Shown here: piece by piece, positions 1 to 5,791 of the stretch
How positions within the stretch are numbered: the stretch's first letter is position 1
Layout: each line of letters opens with the position of its first letter
Assembly (NCBI GenBank): GCA_002708885.1
Contig: PAPL01000070.1
Coordinates: forward strand, 15,730 to 21,520
DNA from: Verrucomicrobiales bacterium
Lineage (GTDB): Bacteria > Verrucomicrobiota > Verrucomicrobiia > Verrucomicrobiales > DEV007
DNA: 5,791 nt
Direction of reading: 5' to 3'
The notes under the pieces: model-generated
The model's database searches: none
What the model was told of the DNA's origin: nothing
The model's input: the letters and a program-made list of their open reading frames with translations, nothing else
Program-made: the position numbers and the translations under genes

Positions 1-1484
1 GTTGAGCCTGCCGCGTTCGGATTTTTTAGGAACATTTCCACGACATTCATTTTTGTTTTTACGGAAGGGTTCAGAGATACGGTCCCGACGTACTTGTGAG
101 AATCTTTGTCTGATATGAATTGAGGCTCTGAGCTTTTGAGTCCGAGTTCGTCAACTGCTTCGAACCGCCACCTGATCATTTCTCCAGCTTCAAAAGATGA
201 ACCTGGGACCGTCGCTTTATAGTTACCTGAACCGATTGGATCCTCAGTCATCTGCGTTGATTTTTCGTCATCAAACATGACGCGGTAGAACATGTTCACT
301 TTTGAGACCTTGGCGTTTGCCTCTACCAGAGAGGCCTCAATGACTAGGTCGTCGCCTGGCATGGGCTGTTCGGGTTTCTTGGTATAATCAGAAAATATTG
401 GGCCCGAGGCCGTTCCGTCTGAATTTGGTTTTCCCGGAGTAGGTTCCGAGAAGTACCCCTCATAAATTTCCCCTACCTTGCTCATTCCTGCAATCAATTC
501 TACCTGAACTAAAAAGTCAGACCCGCCGGTCGAACTGTTCATTCCATGAATGGCTAATATGTTCTGTCCTTCATTGAGTAGATTTGTAAAATCAGAAAGA
601 TCATGATCTGACGGATTCCTTAAGATATCAGAGTCTGGCCTTCCGGACCTTGATGATCTGGAATTCCAATTAGCGGGCGAGGGTGAATTGTATGATGCGA
701 TTTGTACGCCGTTAATGAAGGCAATGTAACCGTCATCGATTTGAGTCTTTAAATTTAATGTTTGTAAGGTCTTTCCGGTCGAATCGAACTGAAAGGGAAA
801 ACGAAAGAACCCCGAAGCATTTATGCTTCGCATTTCGTCACGAAGATCAGTCGTTATGAGGTCTTTTAGTGTACCGTTAGAGCTTTCCCATCCGAGTCCA
901 CCGGGCCCGGAATTCCACTCAGAGTCGTTAAATGAGGGGTCAGTACTGTTCCAGTCCTCTGGCAATTCCCCTTCAGATTTTGGGATGAGGTACTTGGCAA
1001 CTGAATTTGTTGAGATTAATTTATTCGGAACAATGTTTCCAAAGCTACTGATTCCGTATGATTGATCCTCGTTCTGTGAGGGAAAGGCTGGGGAGAATTC
1101 TGTGATCCTCGTTGTTCCGTCAGGTGCAACTAGTGCGAGATATTCCCCCTTAGCGTTCAGTTCAAAATCAGTGTGCAGTGGCGACTCTGGATCAGTACGA
1201 TCTTTTCCAGATGCGAATATAATGATTCTTGAATTTGGAGCCATGACAATCCTTGGGAAAGTCCACTTAGTCAGATCGCCTTCATCGTCCGTTAAGTGAT
1301 ATCCTCCAATATCAGTAGACTCATTGCCTTCATTTATTATTTCTATCCAGTCTGAAAATTCTCCATCCTCATCAGGAAGGATCGAGTCGTTCGATGCCAT
1401 GAACTCAGAAATTGCTGGGCCTGCATCAAGTTTGACGGCTGAGAAGAAAAGAATTATTGGTAGTAAAATGGAGGGGCGTAACAT
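1..1484 (-). CDS. Exported lamin-tail-domain protein, probably CotH-kinase family (3' end outside window)
   Basis: 494 codons are open from the ATG at 1484-1482 down to base 3; the gene runs off the left edge. The start is well fixed: an in-frame stop lies just upstream (1511-1509), and the ATG opens a signal peptide (MLRPSILLPIILFFSAVKLDA, likely cut after A21). Residues about 22-140 are a lamin tail domain, with the opening AISEFMASN, then DWIEI and a GEYLALV strand. Residues about 160-345 are a jelly-roll/PA14-like beta domain (AKYLIP, DDGYIAFINGVQIA at 250-263, GQNILAIHG at 306-314). A TPGKPNSDG linker (349-357) follows, then an Ig-like domain at about 362-455. KYVGTVSLNPSV (464-475) is the kind of segment that leads into a CotH kinase domain in verrucomicrobial homologues, so I infer that a kinase follows off-window; it is not seen here. 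The protein is probably secreted or surface-attached; substrate unknown. It is divergent from the plus-strand gene, which has a related architecture. No Shine-Dalgarno sequence is evident before the start. The coding assignment is firm; the kinase assignment is inference. Confidence 0.9.
   Translation of the reverse strand, partial: MLRPSILLPIILFFSAVKLDAGPAISEFMASNDSILPDEDGEFSDWIEIINEGNESTDIGGYHLTDDEGDLTKWTFPRIVMAPNSRIIIFASGKDRTDPESPLHTDFELNAKGEYLALVAPDGTTRITEFSPAFPSQNEDQSYGISSFGNIVPNKLISTNSVAKYLIPKSEGELPEDWNSTDPSFNDSEWNSGPGGLGWESSNGTLKDLITTDLRDEMRSINASGFFRFPFQFDSTGKTLQTLNLKTQIDDGYIAFINGVQIASYNSPSPANWNSRSSRSGRPDSDILRNPSDHDLSDFTNLLNEGQNILAIHGMNSSTGGSDFLVQVELIAGMSKVGEIYEGYFSEPTPGKPNSDGTASGPIFSDYTKKPEQPMPGDDLVIEASLVEANAKVSKVNMFYRVMFDDEKSTQMTEDPIGSGNYKATVPGSSFEAGEMIRWRFEAVDELGLKSSEPQFISDKDSHKYVGTVSLNPSVKTKMNVVEMFLKNPNAAGS
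813..830. repeat. Intragenic inverted repeat (8-base arms, 2-base spacer)
   Basis: CGAAGCAT (813-820) and ATGCTTCG (823-830) are perfect complements separated by TT. As RNA of the minus-strand gene this gives a 7- or 8-pair stem with a very small loop. It lies inside the coding sequence, in the jelly-roll domain (around residues 219-224). CGTCACG just to the right (836-842) adds a small second dyad. It does not resemble an intrinsic terminator, since no T-run follows on either strand. Confidence 0.4.
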
Positions 1485-1508
1485 GGGATTGAATACTGGT
1501 GGGGTATA

Positions 1509-1527
1509 TTAACATATTAACTTTAAC
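1509..1527. repeat. Three short TTAAC direct repeats upstream of the minus-strand gene
   Basis: TTAAC occurs at 1509-1513, 1517-1521 and 1523-1527. The first two also form a small dyad (TTAA-CATA-TTAA). The cluster starts 25 bases upstream of the minus-strand start codon, in the region likely to be its leader or core promoter. It could be a regulator-binding site or simply A+T-rich low complexity. The repeats are visible in the sequence; any function is a guess. Confidence 0.3.
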
Positions 1528-1549
1528 AGTATCTGAATCCGATTGGAAT

Positions 1550-1578
1550 AATATAGTCGACAGGTTGTGAGGTTGAAA
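1550..1578 (-). promoter_or_regulatory. Weak candidate promoter for the minus-strand LTD gene
   Basis: Read on the minus strand, TATATT (1555-1550) matches the -10 consensus at 5 of 6 bases. It lies 17 bases downstream of TTTCAA (1578-1573), which matches the -35 consensus at only 3 of 6. The -35 box is the complement of the plus-strand TTGAAA box, so the two promoters would share the same six base pairs back to back. The A+T-rich stretch 1505-1530 offers other possible -10 boxes nearer the gene, so this is only one option. Confidence 0.2.
1562..1575. repeat. AGGTTG direct repeat overlapping the -35 region
   Basis: AGGTTG is repeated at 1562-1567 and 1570-1575, an 8-base period. The second copy runs into the TTGAAA box of the plus-strand promoter candidate. 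Short direct repeats at a -35 box can be activator or operator half-sites, but an 8-base period is shorter than a helical turn and six-base repeats arise easily by chance. Confidence 0.25.
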
Positions 1579-1600
1579 TGTCCGCCTTTTTCATTAAAAT
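1573..1600 (+). promoter_or_regulatory. Candidate sigma70-like promoter for the plus-strand LTD/CotH gene
   Basis: TTGAAA (1573-1578) matches the -35 consensus at 5 of 6 bases. TAAAAT (1595-1600) matches the -10 consensus at 5 of 6. The spacer is 16 bases. Transcription would begin near 1606-1608 and give a leader of about 50 bases before the ATG at 1658. This is the best promoter match I found by eye in the intergenic region. It assumes that a housekeeping sigma factor with the usual preference operates in this organism. Confidence 0.5.
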
Positions 1601-1657
1601 AATCGGTATAGGACTATAACATTACGTTTGATCCGTTCCCTTTTCCCTGACTTTTAT

Positions 1658-4600
1658 ATGAAAGCCTTAGCTCCTTATAGTTTTGTTCTGATAATTTCAC
1701 TATGCCTTCATGCAACTTCCATAGCTGAGCAAGTTGTTTTCAGTGAGGTCCATTATAACCCAAAGGGGGACAAGCCCGAATATATTGAAATTCAGAACCT
1801 GACGGCGACCCCTAAGGACATTTCCCGTTGGAAGATGAGTAGCGGGGTTCAATTTGAATTTCCTGACTTTGATGCGGCCGAACCTGAAAGGGCGTTCCTT
1901 GAAAAGTGGGAACGTATTCTTCTTTCCTCCGTAGATGAACAGACTCTGAGAGAGGCGTATCCAATACCAGCTTCAGTAAAAGTGTATGGGCCATGGGAAG
2001 GCAGTTTGAATAATGGGGGAGAGTTGATTGCCCTGGAGGATAAGAACGGAGTAGTAATGGCTGAGCTCGAATATGATGACGATGGAAGCAAGTGGCCCAT
2101 CGCGGCTGAAGGGGCCGGACACACTCTGAGGCTTATTCATCAAAATCGTGGAGCAAAACATTGGAAGAATTGGGGATTGAGTTTGGCTCCTGATGGGACT
2201 CCCGGTGAAGGGCCCGCTGAGGACGCGGGTCAAACCACAAAGATCATCGGATTAGGTTCGGTTTGGAAATATGATCAGAGCGGTGCGGATAATGGGACCT
2301 CATGGAGGGAATTGGAATTTAATGATTCGGCTTGGACTGAGGGACCGGGAATTTTTGGCAAGGAGGGACTCTCTAATAAGATGCCGGACCCTGGTTTTCA
2401 AACGCCCTGGACCACGGGCGGTAAGTTCACCTATTACTTACGAAAAGATTTTAATTGGAGCGGAGCATTTCGTTCTGCGAAAATTATAATGGACGGTGTC
2501 TTTGATGATGGGATTGTTGTCTATCTAAATGGTCAGGAAATTGGCCGGAAATTAATGCCTGCCGGTACCGTTAACTGGCAGACTCCGGGTCAAAGAGGTG
2601 AGGCCAAGTACGGCTCAATTATTCAGGGGGACATTACGGGTCTGCTCAAATCAGGGAGGAACGTTCTGGCCGTGGAAATTCATAATGAAAGATCAGGCAG
2701 TTCAGACATTGTGTTCGGAGCCGATGTCTCCATATCTACAATTCCGCCTGACCTTACGCAGTTATTGACTGTCAGTGAGTTGCATTTTGATGATGAGGGG
2801 ACTGTTGACTGGGTCGAATTGCACGTTCCTAGACAACAGGAAGTTTCTCTTAGCGGATTCTCTTTGGCCACGCTGGAAGATTTTTCCGATGCCATTGACT
2901 TGGATGGAAGTATTTCTGCTGGTGGCTACAAGAGCTTTGAGACTGACTTCAAAGTTGAGGATAATGGCAATCTGGATATTTATCTCATTTCAGGACAAAT
3001 CGTTATTGATGCGCACCGATTTGATAGAGACCTGGGAGAGGAGTCTTTTCAATCTGTCCCAGTATTTAAAGATGCTCCGAACTTTCGTAAGGAATGGTAC
3101 GGGGGAACCGGTCATACCAGAGATGCGGTCAATGATCCGGTCAGAAATACAAATATCGTAATCAATGAGATTATGTATGACGCTCCATCGGATGGGAGGA
3201 CCGCAGAATTTGTTGAGCTCTTTAATCGAGGCTCAGCGGTTGTGGATTTGAGTGGTTGGCGTTTTGTTGACGGGATTGGATTTGAATTTCCGGCCGGCAC
3301 GACTCTCGGTCCGGGGGATTATATTGTTGTCGCGGCTGATGAGGACTGGATGCGGGAAAATTATGGAGACATTCCATTGATAGGTAATTTTTCTGGTCAG
3401 TTAAGAGACTCTGGTGAGCTTTTAAGGATTGAGGACGCGGCAGGTAATTTAGTTGATCAGGTCTATTACTATCCTTCCGGTGATTGGCCAGAGCGTGCGG
3501 ATGGAGACGGCAGCAGTATGGAGCTTAGGCATCCTGACATGGATAATGATTCTCCAGTTGCTTGGGCAGACAGTGACGAGTCTCAGAAATCCAGAATGCA
3601 AACTTTCACCTACACCGACATTTTTGATAGAGTGACATGGAGCCCCTTAACGAGTGGTCAGGAGCTTCATATGCATCTGGTCGGTGATGCCCATATGCAG
3701 ATCAAAAACGTTTCGGTTAAGCTGAATGGGGCAGGCTCTAATTTGGTTAAGAATCCATCCGTAATGTCGCCTGACAATAACAGTTCAAAGGGTTGGGTTT
3801 GTCAGGGAACGCACTGGGCCAGCTTCGTTGAAAATGGAGTATTGAATCTGGTTTCAGATGGGCATGGTGACAACAAGGCAAATAGGGCCGAGGTTGATCT
3901 TGGAAATCTCAGTTTTGATAAGGATTACACATTAACTTTTGATGCTAAGTGGATCTGGGGTAAATCGAGACTCATTGTACAGACCCTAGACCATGGCTTT
4001 GGGACATCATTCCACGTTCCCATACCAAATGATTTAGGAACGCCAGGGAAAGTTAATTCACAAAGGATCGAGTCTCCTGCACCTACTCTCGTTGGTGCCA
4101 TTCATGGCCCCGCGGTTCCCGCTCCTTCGGAGCCGGTTAAAATCACAGTGAGTGTCGATTCATCGTTAAATTTGAACACAGTTAGAGTTTTCCACCGTGC
4201 TGATAATAATAGGGGCAATGGGAACTGGTTAAGGACAACAATGCACGATAACGGTTCCTCTGGTGGTGATGTTCTAGCGAATGATGGAATTTATACTGCC
4301 ACTTTAAATGACTATACTAGGCAGGGCAATATTGCCCAGTTTTACGTTGAGGCAAAGGCCGTGGGTGGCGGAGTTACTATGATGCCGAAGTTGGGTCCGG
4401 ACCGGCCGGCTATGTTTGTAGTCGATGGGCGCAAAATGAAGGATAATCTGCTCAGAGAGCGATTCATAATATCCAATTACGATAGGAGGGCTTTAGGTTC
4501 CGGCGGCAGCTCCGAATATAAGTACAAGTTTCCGCGCATGTCGAATCACTTCTTTAATGCGACTTTTATAGCCAATGAGAGTGAGATTTTTTACAATGCA

Positions 4601-5791
4601 GAAATACGAAAGAGTGGCAGCCCTTTCACGAGGGACGGAGGCAATTCATTAGCTCATGGTAAGTGGAAGCTTCCCGGTGACAGGTTGTTTCGTGAACGCC
4701 GCCGCAGTGTTTTTGATGCATCGGGGACATCTGAAGGTAGTGGAACGCCGCGCTTTTATGATGACCGGATTGCTCGTGAATTTCTTTACCAATTGGGTCA
4801 TCCGGTAAATGAAATGGAATTTGTTCATTGGGTCGTTAATGGTGATGCGTTCAAGCTTCGTGAGAACCATGAGCCTATATCCAATGATTTTATGAATCGT
4901 AATTTTGAGAACGGAAGTCAAGGGACACTTTTGCGTATCGATGATGAGTGGAGGTTCACTAATGATGATGGAAATTCGAGGCAATCTCGGAACGCTGACT
5001 GGTCATACAAGAACAGTGATAATCCAATCCAGTATCATAGTGAGTGGTTAATGAGATCTCGTGAACAGGACTATGATTACAGTAATTTTATTGAGTTTGT
5101 ACGTGCTATTGGTACCCGAAAATTTGATGAGGAAACCATTAATAGGATGGCCGATAGGGATATGCTTTGCATCAATGCTGCGGTCCGAGGTTATGACGCC
5201 GATTGGGATACAATTACTTTAAACCGTGGTAAAAACGCCTATTTTTACAGGCCTAAGGGAGGGAAATGGATGCTGATCCATTGGGACGGAGATAGGGTAT
5301 TTGGTAATGCAGGTGAAACTATCATTGGCGGTCTGAGTGGTATCAGGACGTACTTTGATAAGCCCTACATTAAGCGTTATCTGAATTATTATCTGACTGA
5401 GCTTTTGACTAAACTTACGAAAGGATCTGCGAGGACCGAGGCATGGATGAGGTTCGAGACAGAGGCCGTTGCAGGGACCGGTATTACGATGACTTCGAGC
5501 CATTATAGGAATTGGTTCAACAGTAGAGAGAGCAGGGCCAGGAGTCACATCGGGAGCCCATACAACACTAAGTTTAATATTCTCACAAGAAACACACCAA
5601 CAACGAATTCGGCTGTCAGTCTGAATGGTACTAGTCCCTCAACAGTGTATGATGTGCGAGTAGTCAATCAAGAGAATGCAGTTTCAGAGTGGACCAGTGC
5701 TGATGATTGGAAATTAGATAATGTTTTATTAAAAGAGGGGCAAAATGTTATTGTGGTCGAAGGTATAAATCACGAGGGCAAAACTGTTCAT
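1658..5791 (+). CDS. Large exported multi-LTD protein with CotH kinase domain (3' end outside window)
   Basis: 1378 codons are open from ATG 1658 to the right edge. An in-frame stop at 1595-1597 and a signal peptide (residues 1-23, likely cut SIA|E) support this start. Visible domains, with approximate limits: LTD 24-187 (SEVHYNP at 29-35, end GTPG at 180-183); jelly-roll 196-365 (VVYLNGQEIG 287-296, RNVLAVEIHNE 334-344); degenerate LTD 369-480 (SELHFDD, DWVEL); canonical LTD 499-630 (NIVINEIMYD, MELRHPDMDND); carbohydrate-binding-like beta domain 650-790 (NLVKNPS at 695-701); linker LGTPGKVNS to 801; Ig-like domain 805-923; CotH kinase 930-1305; start of another Ig-like domain 1310-1378. In the CotH part, KSGSPF (985-990), GKWKL (1001-1005), the F-V-x-W-V-V-N-G strand (1055-1062), GKN (1191-1193) and HWDGD (1208-1212) match family positions; D1210 and D1212 are the likely metal-binding acidic residues. 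CotH proteins phosphorylate spore-coat proteins in Bacillus; the substrate here is unknown. It is probably extracellular or on the cell surface. The protein is acidic, with very few cysteines. Confidence 0.93.
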   Translation, partial: MKALAPYSFVLIISLCLHATSIAEQVVFSEVHYNPKGDKPEYIEIQNLTATPKDISRWKMSSGVQFEFPDFDAAEPERAFLEKWERILLSSVDEQTLREAYPIPASVKVYGPWEGSLNNGGELIALEDKNGVVMAELEYDDDGSKWPIAAEGAGHTLRLIHQNRGAKHWKNWGLSLAPDGTPGEGPAEDAGQTTKIIGLGSVWKYDQSGADNGTSWRELEFNDSAWTEGPGIFGKEGLSNKMPDPGFQTPWTTGGKFTYYLRKDFNWSGAFRSAKIIMDGVFDDGIVVYLNGQEIGRKLMPAGTVNWQTPGQRGEAKYGSIIQGDITGLLKSGRNVLAVEIHNERSGSSDIVFGADVSISTIPPDLTQLLTVSELHFDDEGTVDWVELHVPRQQEVSLSGFSLATLEDFSDAIDLDGSISAGGYKSFETDFKVEDNGNLDIYLISGQIVIDAHRFDRDLGEESFQSVPVFKDAPNFRKEWYGGTGHTRDAVNDPVRNTNIVINEIMYDAPSDGRTAEFVELFNRGSAVVDLSGWRFVDGIGFEFPAGTTLGPGDYIVVAADEDWMRENYGDIPLIGNFSGQLRDSGELLRIEDAAGNLVDQVYYYPSGDWPERADGDGSSMELRHPDMDNDSPVAWADSDESQKSRMQTFTYTDIFDRVTWSPLTSGQELHMHLVGDAHMQIKNVSVKLNGAGSNLVKNPSVMSPDNNSSKGWVCQGTHWASFVENGVLNLVSDGHGDNKANRAEVDLGNLSFDKDYTLTFDAKWIWGKSRLIVQTLDHGFGTSFHVPIPNDLGTPGKVNSQRIESPAPTLVGAIHGPAVPAPSEPVKITVSVDSSLNLNTVRVFHRADNNRGNGNWLRTTMHDNGSSGGDVLANDGIYTATLNDYTRQGNIAQFYVEAKAVGGGVTMMPKLGPDRPAMFVVDGRKMKDNLLRERFIISNYDRRALGSGGSSEYKYKFPRMSNHFFNATFIANESEIFYNAEIRKSGSPFTRDGGNSLAHGKWKLPGDRLFRERRRSVFDASGTSEGSGTPRFYDDRIAREFLYQLGHPVNEMEFVHWVVNGDAFKLRENHEPISNDFMNRNFENGSQGTLLRIDDEWRFTNDDGNSRQSRNADWSYKNSDNPIQYHSEWLMRSREQDYDYSNFIEFVRAIGTRKFDEETINRMADRDMLCINAAVRGYDADWDTITLNRGKNAYFYRPKGGKWMLIHWDGDRVFGNAGETIIGGLSGIRTYFDKPYIKRYLNYYLTELLTKLTKGSARTEAWMRFETEAVAGTGITMTSSHYRNWFNSRESRARSHIGSPYNTKFNILTRNTPTTNSAVSLNGTSPSTVYDVRVVNQENAVSEWTSADDWKLDNVLLKEGQNVIVVEGINHEGKTVH
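4324..4337. repeat. 14-base perfect palindrome inside the plus-strand gene
   Basis: GGGCAATATTGCCC reads the same on both strands. It encodes part of the Ig-like domain before the CotH kinase (codons for Q-G-N-I-A-Q). A perfect 14-base palindrome is expected about once in a few windows of this size by chance, so I give it no function; it is recorded as a visible structure. Confidence 0.3.

Larger units (their letters stand above)
1485..1657. promoter_or_regulatory. Divergent intergenic region holding the promoters of both genes
   Basis: These 173 bases separate the two divergent start codons, so both genes must be transcribed from here unless a promoter lies inside the opposite gene. The region is A+T-rich relative to the genes and has in-frame stops for both reading frames (1509-1511 for the minus gene, 1595-1597 for the plus gene), so it is not missed coding sequence. 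It carries the promoter candidates and short direct repeats listed separately. The 15 or so bases before each ATG are pyrimidine-rich or mixed and lack a GGAGG-like site. Translation may therefore start without a Shine-Dalgarno sequence, which is common in several bacterial phyla. No tRNA, small RNA or riboswitch could be recognised. Confidence 0.75.

Noticed and set aside
823..1512. Three short plus-strand open frames opposite the minus-strand gene
   Set aside because: They are antisense to clear LTD and jelly-roll coding sequence and have serine-rich shadow translations.
1691..1705. Possible lipoprotein signal around C16 of the plus-strand protein (IISLC)
   Set aside because: Leucine directly before the cysteine and the lack of a small residue there do not fit a lipobox; a standard cleavage site at SIA|E is better.
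1849..2233. Overlapping minus-strand open frames opposite the first LTD of the plus-strand gene
   Set aside because: They overlap each other and a strongly supported coding frame, have serine/proline-rich shadow-like translations, and show no recognisable domain or start signal.
2775..3161. 128-residue plus-strand open frame in another frame
   Set aside because: It lies wholly inside the long plus-strand gene, whose own frame here encodes recognisable LTD-like sequence; the alternative translation has no family resemblance.
4324..4337. Perfect palindrome GGGCAATATTGCCC as a possible operator or mobile-element target
   Set aside because: It is deep inside a coding domain, stands alone, and a palindrome of this length is not unlikely by chance in nearly 6 kb.
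4649..5548. Two antisense open frames of about 110 residues opposite the CotH domain
   Set aside because: The plus-strand frame carries the conserved kinase motifs; the antisense products look random and lack start signals.
1..5791. CRISPR arrays, insertion sequences, tRNA or rRNA genes
   Set aside because: No regularly spaced repeats, transposase-like coding, terminal inverted repeats or RNA-gene signatures were seen; almost the whole window is explained by the two long genes.

Overview
The window holds two large, divergently transcribed genes, both cut by the window edges. They are separated by one 173-base intergenic region. Both encode exported, multidomain proteins of the lamin-tail-domain (LTD) / CotH-kinase type. 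This type is especially abundant in Verrucomicrobiota and related PVC bacteria, and the phrasing of the domains fits that group well: an 'ISEFMASN' LTD opening, 'LGTPG..NS' linkers, and LTD - jelly-roll - Ig - CotH order. I therefore infer a verrucomicrobial source, probably environmental or marine. There is no rRNA or housekeeping gene to confirm this. The DNA has moderate G+C by eye.

Region 1-1484 (minus strand) is the 5' part of a gene; 494 codons are visible. It encodes a signal peptide, one LTD, a jelly-roll/PA14-like beta domain, an Ig-like domain, and the lead-in that in homologous proteins precedes a CotH kinase domain. The kinase itself would lie beyond base 1. Region 1485-1657 is the shared upstream region. 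It carries a good sigma70-like promoter candidate toward the plus-strand gene, a weaker one toward the minus-strand gene, and two short direct-repeat clusters. Neither start codon has a clear Shine-Dalgarno sequence. Region 1658-5791 (plus strand) is 1378 open codons of a second gene. It encodes a signal peptide, LTD, jelly-roll, a degenerate LTD, a third LTD, a carbohydrate-binding-like beta domain, an Ig-like domain, an apparently complete CotH kinase domain with a WDGD motif, and the start of a further Ig-like domain at the right edge.

The two products probably act outside the cytoplasm as large surface or secreted proteins. Each combines adhesive or ligand-binding beta domains with a CotH-type (spore coat H-like) protein kinase fold. 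The divergent arrangement could allow joint control, but nothing in the sequence proves that they work together. I see no RNA genes, mobile elements, CRISPR arrays or terminators. The many short open frames inside the two genes look like shadows. I found no clearly new system; the most interesting points are the paired secreted CotH-type proteins and the triple-LTD architecture of the plus-strand protein.
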